DNA of 39,250 bases from Propylenella binzhouense (lineage in GTDB: Bacteria > Pseudomonadota > Alphaproteobacteria > Rhizobiales > Afifellaceae): positions 1 to 39,250 of the forward strand of contig NZ_SPKJ01000032.1 of assembly GCF_009866965.1 (NCBI RefSeq), written 5' to 3'. Every line of letters begins with the position of its first letter. Within the stretch, counting starts at the first letter, position 1. Positions 1 to 8,020 of this stretch are shown here, in pieces. The notes beneath the pieces are model-generated. The model was not told the DNA's origin. It was given only the letters and a program-made list of their open reading frames with translations, and did no database searches. The position numbers were made by a program, and so were the translations under genes.

Positions 1-1280
1 CCGGCGCCGGGCCTCGCGCCGACGAGCGCGGCCTCCGCGGCGGGCGCGCGCTTCGGCGTGCCGGCCATGCCGCCGAAGGCGAGGCGGGCGGAGCGGATCG
101 CCCCCTCCGCCATCTCGACCCGGAAAGCGGCCATGACCGCGGAGATATCCTGGTCGAAGCGCTTGGAGAGCTTGTAGCAGGCGAAGCGGCTGGACGGCCC
201 GGGCCTCGGCACCGTCACCGCCTCCACGAACTCGCCCGGCTGCCGGTCCTGCCTGCCATAGTCGAGGAAGAAGTCCTCGAGCGGAAGGTCCCGGCGCGCG
301 TCGCCCCGGCGGAGATGCAGCGTCGCCCCGAGCGCGATGAAGGCCGGCGGCAGGTCGCCGATCGGCGAGCCATTGGCGATGTTGCCGCCGACCGTGCCGG
401 CATTGCGGATCTGGATCGACGCGAAGCGCCGCAGCAGCTCGCCGAGATCGGGATGGAGGCGGGCGAGCGCCCCCGCCGCGGCACGGTGCGTCGCCGTCGC
501 GCCGATGCGGAGCGAAGAGGGGCCCTCCTCGATCGTGCGCAGCTCCGCCACCCGGCCGAGATCGATCAGCGTGCCGAGGCGGCGGTGGAGCTTAGTCACC
601 CAGAGCCCGACATCCGTCGCGCCCGACACGAGCACGGCCTCGGGGTGCGCGGCGTAGAGCCGCGCGAGCTCATCGACGCTTTCCGGCGCGAACCAGGCCT
701 GGCCATCCGCGGCGAGGCGGAGCATCCCCTCCGCCGCCAGGCCGCGGAGCCGGGCCGCCGTCTCGGCATCCCCGGCCCGGTCGGCGGCGACCGATCCGGC
801 GTCGAGCGCGGCCTCGACGATCGGGCCGTAGCCGGTGCAGCGGCAGAGATTGCCGGCGAGCCAGTCCTTGACCTCCTGCCGGCCGCCGAGCCTGCCCTCG
901 AGCCAGCCGGCATAGAGCTGCATGACGAAGCCCGGCGTGCAGAAGCCGCATTGCGAGCCGTGGCGGGCGACGAGCGCCGCCTGGACCGGATGCAGATCCG
1001 CGCCGGAAGGCGCAAGGTCCTCGACGGTCGTGAGCTTCCGGCCATGGAGCGTCGGCACGAACTGGATGCACGAATTGACGGAGAAGTGCCGGAGACCGCC
1101 CGCATCGTCCGGTTCCGAGAGGACGACCGTGCAGGCGCCGCAATCGCCTTCCGCGCAGCCCTCCTTGGTCCCGGTCCGACGCTCGCAGGTCCTCAGATAG
1201 TCGAGGACGGTCATGGTCGGCGAGACGCCCGCGAGCGCGCGCTCCTCCTCTCCCAGAAGAAACCGGATCGCCTCGGCCAT
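1..1280 (-). CDS. xdhA: Xanthine dehydrogenase small subunit (2Fe-2S/FAD), 3' end cut by window edge
   Basis: This is the iron-sulfur and FAD subunit of the molybdenum xanthine dehydrogenase, which oxidises hypoxanthine and xanthine to urate. The minus-strand frame opens with ATG at 1280 and stays open to base 1. The N-terminus has the plant-type 2Fe-2S ferredoxin cysteines ([10 protein letters not shown]). The all-alpha 2Fe-2S domain follows (CGFCTPGF, then CRCTGYGP), and then an FAD-binding domain with [16 protein letters not shown] at roughly residues 300-315. About 426 residues are visible, so only a short C-terminal piece is missing. The start overlaps the uraH stop by one base (TGATG), which implies translational coupling. 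The large molybdopterin subunit (xdhB) is expected beyond the left edge. The family call is firm. Assignment to xanthine rather than another purine or aldehyde rests on the uraH/uraD neighbours. Confidence 0.9.
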   Translation of the reverse strand, partial: MAEAIRFLLGEEERALAGVSPTMTVLDYLRTCERRTGTKEGCAEGDCGACTVVLSEPDDAGGLRHFSVNSCIQFVPTLHGRKLTTVEDLAPSGADLHPVQAALVARHGSQCGFCTPGFVMQLYAGWLEGRLGGRQEVKDWLAGNLCRCTGYGPIVEAALDAGSVAADRAGDAETAARLRGLAAEGMLRLAADGQAWFAPESVDELARLYAAHPEAVLVSGATDVGLWVTKLHRRLGTLIDLGRVAELRTIEEGPSSLRIGATATHRAAAGALARLHPDLGELLRRFASIQIRNAGTVGGNIANGSPIGDLPPAFIALGATLHLRRGDARRDLPLEDFFLDYGRQDRQPGEFVEAVTVPRPGPSSRFACYKLSKRFDQDISAVMAAFRVEMAEGAIRSARLAFGGMAGTPKRAPAAEAALVGARPGA

Positions 1281-1627
1281 CAGCTTCCCCGATAGGTCGA
1301 ATAGCCGTAGGGCGAGATCAGGAGGGGCACGTGATAATGCCCGTCCCGGTCGGCGATACCGAACCGGATGACCACCTCGTCGAGGAATTTCGGCTCCGGC
1401 AGGTCGATGCCGATCCGGTCGAAATAGGCGCCGGCCTCGAACAGGATCTCGTAGGCGCCGGCGCGCATCGCCGCGCCCTCGAGGAGCGGACCGTCGCAGC
1501 GGCCGTCGCCGTTCGTCACCGCCGCCGCGATCTCGATCCGCTGCCGGGCATCGAAGAGCCGGAGCCGCATCCCGGCGGCCGGGCAGCCGCGCGCGGTATC
1601 GAGCACATGCGTGGTCACGCGACCCAT
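1280..1627 (-). CDS. uraH: 5-hydroxyisourate hydrolase (transthyretin-like)
   Basis: This 115-residue protein matches the full length of bacterial HIU hydrolases, which open 5-hydroxyisourate, the first product of urate oxidation, to OHCU. Visible signatures are THVLDTARG at the N-terminus, [16 protein letters not shown] near the C-terminus, and the terminal tetrapeptide YRGS that separates HIU hydrolases from true transthyretins. The conserved histidines of THVLD and HYHVP belong to the known active site. It is co-directional with xdhA, which it overlaps by one base, and divergent from uraD, which catalyses the next step. No urate oxidase is visible in the window, so that step must be encoded elsewhere. 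Confidence 0.95.
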   Translation of the reverse strand: MGRVTTHVLDTARGCPAAGMRLRLFDARQRIEIAAAVTNGDGRCDGPLLEGAAMRAGAYEILFEAGAYFDRIGIDLPEPKFLDEVVIRFGIADRDGHYHVPLLISPYGYSTYRGS

Positions 1628-1645
1628 GGAGTCCCCTCGGGGGCC

Positions 1646-1661
1646 GCAACGTCCTTGTTGC
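1646..1661. promoter_or_regulatory. Inverted repeat in the uraH/uraD divergent promoter region
   Basis: GCAAC and GTTGC arms separated by six bases lie in the 100-bp gap between divergent uraH-xdhA and uraD. The position suits an operator that controls both directions. The regulator is unknown and the arms are only 5 bp. Confidence 0.3.
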
Positions 1662-1727
1662 AGCGCATCGGAAGACTATGCCCGGCCCGACAAATCCGTC
1701 AAAGGGTGAACGGCGACGGAGGATATC

Positions 1728-2261
1728 GTGAGCGCGACAATTCCCGACCCGCGGCCGTCGGCACTCGGCCGCGAAGCCTTCGTGGCCCGGTTCGGCGGGA
1801 TCTACGAGCATTCGCCCTGGGTCGCGGAGGCGGTCTGGGACGCCGGGCTCGGCACCGACCTGGATGATCCGGAGCGCCTCGCCGCCGCCATGGCGCGCGT
1901 CGTCGCGACGGCCTCCCCCGAGCGGAAGCGCGCCCTGGTGCGCGCCCATCCGGACCTCGCCGGCCGCGCGGCGATCGCCGGCGAGCTCACGGCATCCTCG
2001 CGCGCCGAGCAGAAGGGCGCCGGGCTCGACGCCTGCACGCCGGAGGAGTTCCGCCGCTTCCAGGCGCTCAACGCAGCCTACAAGGCGAAGTTCGGCTTCC
2101 CCTTCGTGATCGCCGTCGGGGGTCTCGGCCGGGAGGAGATCCTCGCCGCCTTCGAGCGGCGGATCGGCAACGACCCCGACACGGAGTTCGGCGAGGCGCT
2201 CCGGCAGATCGACCGGATCGCCGCGATCAGGCTCGCGGCGATGAGCCGGCCGGCGGCCTGA
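1728..2261 (+). CDS. uraD: 2-oxo-4-hydroxy-4-carboxy-5-ureidoimidazoline (OHCU) decarboxylase
   Basis: OHCU decarboxylase converts OHCU to S-allantoin, the step after HIU hydrolase. The 177-residue product carries the family motifs RAHPDLAG (with the catalytic His), [15 protein letters not shown], and the block [20 protein letters not shown]. The start is GTG, with GGAGG at 1718-1722 five bases upstream. It is divergent from uraH-xdhA, so urate catabolism is organised around one 100-bp control region. A strong hairpin surrounds the stop codon. The family assignment is secure. Confidence 0.95.
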   Translation: MSATIPDPRPSALGREAFVARFGGIYEHSPWVAEAVWDAGLGTDLDDPERLAAAMARVVATASPERKRALVRAHPDLAGRAAIAGELTASSRAEQKGAGLDACTPEEFRRFQALNAAYKAKFGFPFVIAVGGLGREEILAAFERRIGNDPDTEFGEALRQIDRIAAIRLAAMSRPAA

Positions 2262-2270
2262 CCGCCGGCC
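2248..2270 (+). terminator. GC hairpin around the uraD stop codon
   Basis: Perfect 9-bp arms (GGCCGGCGG and CCGCCGGCC) flank a five-base loop, CCTGA, that contains the uraD stop TGA. No T-run follows, so factor-independent termination is not certain. The 2262-2479 stretch downstream holds no gene I can support. Confidence 0.5.
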
Positions 2271-2466
2271 CGCGCCTCCAGGGGGCACCAGCTACGGCAA
2301 TTCGCCGGCGCTCGGCCTTGCGGAGATCATCAGCGCCTCGAAGGAGACGGCGGAAGCGCTCCAGACCCGGGCGAAGCGGCCATAGGCTGCGCGGCGGAGG
2401 GTCGCCGTCTCCGGCGCCGGCGGCGCCCGCTTCGCCGACCCGCGCGGAAATGCCGCGGCGGGCCTG

Positions 2467-2493
2467 CCGGCCGACGGGCTCAGGTGCGGCCGG
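2467..2493 (-). terminator. Hairpin around the stop codon of the minus-strand SDR
   Basis: Perfect 7-bp arms, CCGGCCG and CGGCCGG, enclose 13 bases with the SDR stop codon at their centre (2480-2482). It could terminate the SRPBCC-ADH-SDR operon or protect its 3' end. No U-tract is present. Confidence 0.4.
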
Positions 2494-3268
2494 TCCCCGG
2501 CGCGGCCATCTTGCGGTGCTGCTCGGCAAGCATCTCCGCCGGCATCACATGGGCGGCCGCGACCTGCATCTTGTTCTTCCAGCCGGCGACGACGTCGCCC
2601 TCGCCCTTCATCATGGCGTCGAAGCCGAGCTTCGCGACATAGGCCGGGTCGTCCTTCTTCTGCTGGCCGACCTTCGTGTCCATCATGTCGGCGCGCTCGA
2701 AGAACTCGGTATCGGTCGGGCCGGGCATCAGGCAGGTCACGGTGATGTCGGTCTCCTTGAGCTCGTTCCTGAGTGCGAAGGAGAAGGAATCGAGGAACGC
2801 CTTGGTGCCGTTATAGACGGCCTGGAAGGCGCCCGGCATGAAGCCCGCGATCGAGCCGGTGATCAGGATCCGGCCCTTGTTGCGGGCCCGCATGTCGCGG
2901 CCGACCCTGTGGATTAGGTAGATCGTGCCGGTCACGTTGGTGTCGACGACGTGGCGGGCGGCATCGAAGTCCTCGTCGAGGAAGCCCTTGCCGAGCCCGC
3001 GGCCCGCATTGGCGAGGAGCGCGTCGACCGGGCGGCCGCCGATCGCGGCGCAGAGCCGGTCGACGCCCTCGATGGTCGCGAGATCGGCCTGGACGGCGTC
3101 CACGCGCGCGCCGAGGGCGCGGAAGTCCTGGGCGGCGGTCTCGATCTCCGGTTCGTCGGCGGCCACGAGGAGGTCGAAGCCGTTCTCGGCGCAGCATTTG
3201 GCGAGCTCGTAGCCGATGCCCGTCGAGGCGCCCGTGACGATCGCCAGTCCGCGTTCCTGCGAAGCCAT
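2480..3268 (-). CDS. Short-chain dehydrogenase/reductase
   Basis: This is a 262-residue classical SDR, a cytosolic NAD(P)-dependent oxidoreductase of unknown substrate. It shows the cofactor glycine motif GASTGIG (about residues 12-18), the NAGRG motif, and the catalytic Ser-Tyr-Lys set in SIAGF...AVYNGTKAF. AGGAG lies 8 bases before the ATG at 3268. It is the last gene of a three-gene operon after the zinc alcohol dehydrogenase (14-base gap) and the SRPBCC protein. That trio suggests alcohol or aldehyde handling, or a membrane-stress role, but the sequence does not name a substrate. Confidence 0.85.
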   Translation of the reverse strand: MASQERGLAIVTGASTGIGYELAKCCAENGFDLLVAADEPEIETAAQDFRALGARVDAVQADLATIEGVDRLCAAIGGRPVDALLANAGRGLGKGFLDEDFDAARHVVDTNVTGTIYLIHRVGRDMRARNKGRILITGSIAGFMPGAFQAVYNGTKAFLDSFSFALRNELKETDITVTCLMPGPTDTEFFERADMMDTKVGQQKKDDPAYVAKLGFDAMMKGEGDVVAGWKNKMQVAAAHVMPAEMLAEQHRKMAAPGTGRT

Positions 3269-3282
3269 ATCGGATCTCCTGC

Positions 3283-4458
3283 TCAATGCGGCTTCAGCAC
3301 GACCTTCGTGCACTCGTTCTGCTGCTCCTTGAACATCCTGTAGCCGTTCGGAGCGTCCTCGAGCGGCAGCCGGTGGCTGATGAGGAAGGTCGTGTCGACC
3401 TTGCCCTCCCGGATGAGCTCCAGGAGCTGCGGAAGGTATTTCTGGACATGGGTCTGCCCCGTCCTCAGCGAGAGGCCCTTCTCCATCAGCGCGCCGACCG
3501 GAAACTTGTCGGCGAATCCGCCGTAGACGCCCGGCACGGAGACGCGCCCGCCCTTGCGGCAGGCCAGGATCACCTGCCGGAGCGCGTGGATCCGGTCGGT
3601 CGCCATCATCATCGTGGTCTTGGCGTGGTCGTAGACGTTGTCGAGCGCGAAGCCGTGCGATTCCAGCCCGACCGCGTCGATGCAGGCGTCCGGGCCGATG
3701 CCGCCGGTCATCTCGACGAGCGCCTCGTGGACATCGGCCTCCTCGTAATTGACCACCTCGGCACCGAGCCCGCGGGCGAGCTCCAGCCGGCGCGGATAAT
3801 GGTCGATCGCGATCACCCTGTGCGCGCCCATGAGCAGCGCGCTCTGGACGGCGAACAGGCCGACCGGGCCGCAGCCCCAGACCGCGACCGTGTCGCCCGG
3901 CTCGATCGCGCAGTTCTCCGCGGCCATCCAGCCGGTCGGAAAGATGTCGGACAGGAACAGGACCTTGTCGTCCTCGAGCCCGTCCGGAACGACGATCGGC
4001 CCGACATCGGCATAGGGCACGCGGACATATTCCGCCTGTCCGCCGGCATAGCCGCCGGTCAGGTGCGAATAGCCGAAGAGGCCGGACATCGGATATCCGT
4101 AGAGCTCCTCGGACATGTCCGCCTTGTCGGCCGGATTGGAATTGTCGCAGGCCGAATATTGCTGGTGCTCGCAGAAGAAGCACTTGCCGCAGGCGATCAC
4201 GAACGGAACGACGACGCGGTCGCCGACCTTCAGCCTGTCGTTGCCGCGGCCGACCTCCACGACCTCCCCCATGAACTCGTGGCCGAGTATGTCGCCCGCC
4301 CTGAGCGTCGGGATCACGTTGTCGTAGAGATGGAGGTCGGAGCCGCAGATCGCCGTCGACGTGATCCTGACGATCGCGTCGCGCGGGTTGACGATGCCCG
4401 GATCCGGCACGGTCTCGACCCGGACGTCGTGCTTGCCGTGCCATGTGAGCGCGCGCAT
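3283..4458 (-). CDS. Zinc-dependent alcohol dehydrogenase (formaldehyde dehydrogenase-like MDR)
   Basis: This 391-residue medium-chain dehydrogenase/reductase resembles the glutathione-independent formaldehyde dehydrogenase-like branch. Visible features are the catalytic zinc ligands in AICGSD and GHEFMGEV, a structural-zinc cysteine cluster [15 protein letters not shown], and a Rossmann motif [14 protein letters not shown] at about residues 185-198. I chose ATG 4458 because GGAG sits 8 bases upstream and the [15 protein letters not shown] start is typical of the family. The upstream open frame has no comparable site. It is the middle gene of the SRPBCC-ADH-SDR operon, 25 bases after the SRPBCC gene. 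The substrate is undefined. Confidence 0.88.
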   Translation of the reverse strand: MRALTWHGKHDVRVETVPDPGIVNPRDAIVRITSTAICGSDLHLYDNVIPTLRAGDILGHEFMGEVVEVGRGNDRLKVGDRVVVPFVIACGKCFFCEHQQYSACDNSNPADKADMSEELYGYPMSGLFGYSHLTGGYAGGQAEYVRVPYADVGPIVVPDGLEDDKVLFLSDIFPTGWMAAENCAIEPGDTVAVWGCGPVGLFAVQSALLMGAHRVIAIDHYPRRLELARGLGAEVVNYEEADVHEALVEMTGGIGPDACIDAVGLESHGFALDNVYDHAKTTMMMATDRIHALRQVILACRKGGRVSVPGVYGGFADKFPVGALMEKGLSLRTGQTHVQKYLPQLLELIREGKVDTTFLISHRLPLEDAPNGYRMFKEQQNECTKVVLKPH

Positions 4459-4483
4459 GGGATACTCCGTGTTGGCGTTCGGA

Positions 4484-5059
4484 TCAGGCGGCGCGCGGCG
4501 CGGCTTCGGGCGGCTCCGCGGTGCTGATCTCGCCGGTCTCCATGAGCTGCTTGAAGCGGCGGAGGTCGCGACGCGCCTGGATGTGCGGCTCCCTCTGGAA
4601 GAGCTTGGCCACAAGCGCGCCCAGCGCGCCGCCGGGAGGATCGTAGGCGATGGTCGCGCTCACCTCGCTTCCGCGTCCCGGCGGCGCATCGCGGAACTCG
4701 ATGCGCCCGCTGTGCCGGATGTCGGCGCCCTCCGCGGATTCCCACGCGATCAGACGGCCCGGCTCGTCGGCGACGATGACGGCATCCCATTCGACCGATC
4801 CGCCGCCGGGAGCGGCCACCTTCCAGTGCGAGCGGGCCGGATCGAGAACGGCGACGTCGGCGACATTCTCCATGAAGCGGGGCAGGTTCGCGAAGTCGCG
4901 CCAGAAGGCATAGAGCGTCTCGCGCGGCCGGTTGATCGTGACGGTCCGGCCCGTGACGCGGGCGTGCTCCGTTCCAAGGCCGGCATCCTTCGGACGCGAA
5001 CCGGACTTCAGGGTCGAAACCGGCGCGTCGCTTTCCGCCATGTCCGTCGATCGTGCCAT
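4484..5059 (-). CDS. SRPBCC-fold (polyketide cyclase/dehydrase-like) protein
   Basis: This 191-residue protein has a disordered N-terminal stretch of about 35 residues. An SRPBCC-type domain follows: [24 protein letters not shown], a central [16 protein letters not shown] strand, and [14 protein letters not shown], then the long C-terminal helix ending in [10 protein letters not shown]. Proteins of this type bind hydrophobic ligands, and no catalytic motif is evident. The start at 5059 has GGGAG nine bases upstream; a second ATG at 5041 is possible. It leads the operon with the zinc ADH and SDR. A GGAACC element lies about 50 bases upstream. Confidence 0.75.
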   Translation of the reverse strand: MARSTDMAESDAPVSTLKSGSRPKDAGLGTEHARVTGRTVTINRPRETLYAFWRDFANLPRFMENVADVAVLDPARSHWKVAAPGGGSVEWDAVIVADEPGRLIAWESAEGADIRHSGRIEFRDAPPGRGSEVSATIAYDPPGGALGALVAKLFQREPHIQARRDLRRFKQLMETGEISTAEPPEAAPRAA

Positions 5060-5086
5060 TTCGCGGCTCCCGCTGATGCGGGCATA

Positions 5087-5111
5087 AGTCGACGGCGCGG
5101 ATCACGGTTCC
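5087..5111 (-). promoter_or_regulatory. Possible ECF (EcfG-like) promoter for the SRPBCC operon
   Basis: On the minus strand GGAACC (from 5111) is followed after about 17 bases by ACTT. The known alphaproteobacterial EcfG consensus is GGAAC-N16/17-CGTT. The -35 element matches fully but the -10 is only half matched, so this is tentative. Confidence 0.25.
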
Positions 5112-5165
5112 CGGGATTCGACTCCGTCCCGTTTCGGACCGAGCCGCGGAATCCGCAGCGGCGCC

Positions 5166-5702
5166 TCAGCCCCCGTGGGCGGGCATCATGCGCCGGAGCA
5201 CGTCGTCATGGCGCACGAAATGGTGGTAGAGCGCCGCCAGCGCGTGGCCGGCCGCGAGTGCGATCAGCGCATAGGCCGCGAGTTCGTGGACCTCGGTGAG
5301 CGGGCCTGCGACGGCCCTGTCGCGCGCGAAGGGCGAGGCGATCTCAAGGACGCCGAGATCGAGCCCGACGCCACGATAGAGCAGGGTCGGAATGCCGATC
5401 AGCGGAACGAGGATCATCAGGGCGTAAAGCGCGTAATGGACCAGTTCGGCGGCGCGCTGCGCGAGCCTGCCCGCGCCTTCGGCCGGAGCGGGCGGGCGGT
5501 GCGCGAGCCGCCAGGCGAGCCGCGCGAGGCTGAGGACGAGGATGAGCAGGCCGAGAAGCACATGCGTGTTGACCACCGCATGCTCCCAGTCGGTCGGGAA
5601 GACGTCGACGGTCAGCCCGAGAGCGAAGACGAGGACGATCAGGGTCGCGATGGTCCAGTGGAGGACGATGGCGACGGTGCTGTAGCGTTCGGAGACGGTC
5701 AT
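5166..5702 (-). CDS. Cytochrome b561 (CybB family)
   Basis: This 178-residue integral membrane di-heme cytochrome shuttles electrons at the cytoplasmic membrane, typically with quinone. About four hydrophobic helices are visible. Candidate heme histidines sit in VLHWTIATL, NTHVLLGLL, VHYALYAL, VHELAAYAL and GHALAALYHHF. ATG 5702 is preferred: the YSTVAIVLHW opening is typical of the family and AAAGGGAAAGG lies just upstream. The longer frame upstream is not supported. An FNR/FixK-type box is centred 62 bases upstream, which suggests control by oxygen limitation. It is divergent from tctA-B. Confidence 0.9.
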   Translation of the reverse strand: MTVSERYSTVAIVLHWTIATLIVLVFALGLTVDVFPTDWEHAVVNTHVLLGLLILVLSLARLAWRLAHRPPAPAEGAGRLAQRAAELVHYALYALMILVPLIGIPTLLYRGVGLDLGVLEIASPFARDRAVAGPLTEVHELAAYALIALAAGHALAALYHHFVRHDDVLRRMMPAHGG

Positions 5703-5757
5703 GACGGGGCGCCTTTCCCTTTGCCGCGAAGTCCAGCACGGCGCGCCGGACCGCACC

Positions 5758-5771
5758 TTGATCCCGGTCAA
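5758..5771. promoter_or_regulatory. FNR/FixK-type box upstream of cytochrome b561
   Basis: The sequence TTGAT-CCCG-GTCAA matches the TTGAT-N4-ATCAA consensus at nine of ten arm positions. Its centre (5764.5) predicts a class II transcription start near 5723 on the minus strand, about 20 bases before the cytochrome b561 ATG. That geometry is what an activator of this family needs. Confidence 0.55.
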
Positions 5772-5868
5772 TCGCACTTGCGGCCGGCCCGGCCGGACCC
5801 GATCCACGGCGCCTGTGGAGACCGCCGACCGGCGGCGATCCGCCGGTTTACAGCCACCGCCGCTCCGG

Positions 5869-5886
5869 ATACGTATTACGTAATAT
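5869..5886. promoter_or_regulatory. Palindromic operator upstream of tctA-B
   Basis: ATACGTATTACGTAATAT contains the perfect 12-bp palindrome TATTACGTAATA (5874-5885). It ends 24 bases before the GTG start of tctA-B. TTTACA at 5847-5852 could be a -35 element, which would place this site at the -10 region and suit repression. A 10-of-12 match lies in the equivalent position before tctC (17983-17994). The GntR/FCD protein encoded at 9882 is the likely binder (inference). Confidence 0.6.
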
Positions 5887-5910
5887 GGAGGGCCTGGGAG
5901 GGTACGTTCG

Positions 5911-7932
5911 GTGCAGGTCTTTTCTGTCGCGCTCGAAGCGGCAACCAATCTCCTTTCCTTCGCCTACCTCCCCTATCTCGTCGGCGGCGCCGTTCTCGGC
6001 CTGATCGTCGGCATCATTCCGGGCCTCGGCGGGCTCGCCGGGCTGTCGCTGCTGCTTCCCTTCACGATGGGCCTCGACGCCAATGCGGCGATCGCCGCGA
6101 TGATCGGGCTCGGCGCGGTGGTGGCGACGGGCGACACGATCCCGGCGATTCTGCTCGGCGTGCCGGGATCGGTCGGCGCGGCCGCAACCGTCGTGGACGG
6201 CTATCCGATGAGCGTGAAGGGCCAGGCCGGGCGCGCGCTGAGCGCGGCCTTCCTCGCCTCCATGGCCGGCGGGCTCTTCGGCGCGATCTTCCTGCTCTTC
6301 TTCATCCCGATCATGCGGCCGGCCGTGCTGATGTTCGGGATTCCCGAGCTTCTCGCGATCTGCGTCTTCGGCCTGTCGCTCGTCGCCTCCCTGAGCGGGC
6401 GGGCGCCGCTGCGCGGCGTCATCGGCGCCGTGATCGGCCTCACCCTGGCCTCGATCGGCGAGGACCCGCGCTCGGCAACGCAGCGCTGGACCTTCGACCT
6501 CCTCTATCTGTGGGACGGAATGCCGATCGTGCCGCTCGCGCTCGGGCTCTTCGCGCTGCCCGAGCTCGCGGAGCTCGCCGTCCGCCGGTCGCAGATCGCC
6601 AGCGCCCACAGCCGGATCGAGGGACGCCTAGAGGGCCTTCGCGACGTCTGGCGGAACAAGTTCCTGGTCTTCCGCTGCTCGCTCATCGGCTCCGGGCTCG
6701 GCGCGATCCCCGGCGTCGGCGCGTCGGTCATCGACTGGATCGCCTATTCGCACGCACTCACGACCGAGAAGGGCGCACGCGAGACGTTCGGCAGCGGCGA
6801 CGTGCGCGGCGTCATCGCCTCGGAGAGCTCGAACAACGCCAAGGACGGCGGCGCGCTGGTCCCGACCATCGCCTTCGGCGTGCCGGGCACGGCCAGCATG
6901 GCGCTGCTGATGGCGGCCCTCCAGATGCAGGGCATCGTTCCCGGGCCGGAACTCCTCGGCAAGCGCATGGACGTGACGTTCACGCTGGTCTGGAGCCTGG
7001 TGCTGGCGAACTGCATCGGCACCGGGATCTGCTTCCTCTTCGCCAACCAGTTCGCGCGCATCGCGACGATCAAGGCGACCTTCCTCATTCCCGCGACGGT
7101 CGGCATCGTCCTCGTCGGCGCCTACGAATCCTCGCGCTCCTGGGGCGACCTCATCCTGCTCCTGTCGTTCGGGGCGCTCGGCTACCTGATGAAGCTGCAG
7201 GGCTGGCCCCGCGCGCCCGTCCTCCTCGGCTTCGTCCTCGGCGGCCTCATCGACCGCTACATGTTCATCTCCATCCAGCTCTACGGCTGGGAGTGGATCC
7301 TTCGCCCGATCGTCGCGATCATGCTGCTCCTCGCCATCTACATGGGCTTCGGGACGAGCATCCGGAACGCATTTCGCCGCGGCGGAACGCGCACGGTCTG
7401 GCGCCGGCCGCACTTCACGCTTCCGGCCCTCTTCACGGCCGGCATCGTCGTGGTGCTCGCGGGCGCCCTCGTCTCCACGCAGGCCTGGCCCTGGGAGGCG
7501 CGGATCATCCCGGAGATCGTCATCAGCGTCGGCATCGTAGCCGGCCTCGCCGCGCTTGCCGGCCAGCTCCTCGTCGCGCCCCCGGCGGGCGGGCCGGCGA
7601 AACAGTCCGCGGCGGAGACCGGCGAGGCGGCCTCCTCCTTCGAGGGCATCGCGCCGCGCGACATCGCGCTGCGCAGCTTCGTCTTCTTCGGCTGGCTCCT
7701 CGGCGCGCTGCTGGCGAGCTGGCTGTTCGGCCTGCTCTACGGGATCCTTCTCCTCGCCCTCGTCTACCCGCTCGTCGAGGCGAGGCAGGGGATCGGCAGG
7801 ACGCTCGTCTACGCGGTCTGCGTCTTCGTGGCCTACTGGTTCCTGTTCGACGAGATCCTGCAGACGCCGTGGCCGCAGACCCTGATCGGGCTGCCGCTGC
7901 CCTCGGCGGGCTGGCTCTGGAACCAGTTCTGA
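5911..7932 (+). CDS. tctA: Tripartite tricarboxylate transporter permease, TctA-TctB fusion
   Basis: This is a membrane permease of the TTT family, which imports carboxylates with a periplasmic TctC protein. Residues 1 to about 490 are TctA, with two inverted-repeat halves: IPGLGGLAGLSLLLP...GDTIPAILLGVPGS near the N-terminus, and GLGAIPGVGASVIDW...FGVPGTASMALL mid-protein. At 673 residues it exceeds the usual TctA length of about 500. The extra C-terminal segment (from about 495) has four hydrophobic stretches in the pattern of the small TctB subunit, and no separate tctB is seen. The GTG start has GGGAGGG at 5896-5902 eight bases upstream. The matching TctC is probably the one at 18024, which carries the same operator. 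The cargo is unknown. Confidence 0.88.
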   Translation: MQVFSVALEAATNLLSFAYLPYLVGGAVLGLIVGIIPGLGGLAGLSLLLPFTMGLDANAAIAAMIGLGAVVATGDTIPAILLGVPGSVGAAATVVDGYPMSVKGQAGRALSAAFLASMAGGLFGAIFLLFFIPIMRPAVLMFGIPELLAICVFGLSLVASLSGRAPLRGVIGAVIGLTLASIGEDPRSATQRWTFDLLYLWDGMPIVPLALGLFALPELAELAVRRSQIASAHSRIEGRLEGLRDVWRNKFLVFRCSLIGSGLGAIPGVGASVIDWIAYSHALTTEKGARETFGSGDVRGVIASESSNNAKDGGALVPTIAFGVPGTASMALLMAALQMQGIVPGPELLGKRMDVTFTLVWSLVLANCIGTGICFLFANQFARIATIKATFLIPATVGIVLVGAYESSRSWGDLILLLSFGALGYLMKLQGWPRAPVLLGFVLGGLIDRYMFISIQLYGWEWILRPIVAIMLLLAIYMGFGTSIRNAFRRGGTRTVWRRPHFTLPALFTAGIVVVLAGALVSTQAWPWEARIIPEIVISVGIVAGLAALAGQLLVAPPAGGPAKQSAAETGEAASSFEGIAPRDIALRSFVFFGWLLGALLASWLFGLLYGILLLALVYPLVEARQGIGRTLVYAVCVFVAYWFLFDEILQTPWPQTLIGLPLPSAGWLWNQF

Positions 7933-8020
7933 ACGGCGGCAAGAGCCGGCACTTGACGCCTTCCGCCCGAGGGCAAGTCCAACACATGGCCGCGGCGGGA
8001 GCCTGCGGCGGGAGATGCAC

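Noticed and set aside
315-1295. Long plus-strand frame opposite xdhA, and similar long antisense frames throughout
   Set aside because: These are shadows produced by high GC coding DNA: arginine/proline/alanine-rich, without family motifs, and opposite well-recognised genes.
2281-2385. Short open stretch on the plus strand reading like [20 protein letters not shown]
   Set aside because: It has no start codon or ribosome site and ends after about 34 residues. It matches no family I know, so a degraded gene cannot be supported.
2480-4444. A single 654-residue minus-strand protein covering SDR and ADH
   Set aside because: The frame runs through the ADH gene out of register before entering the SDR. 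Two separate genes with their own ribosome sites explain the region.
8015-8020. ATG at 8015 as the start of the ThDP enzyme
   Set aside because: GGAG ends directly at this ATG, leaving no spacing; the next in-frame ATG at 8021 has six bases of spacing.
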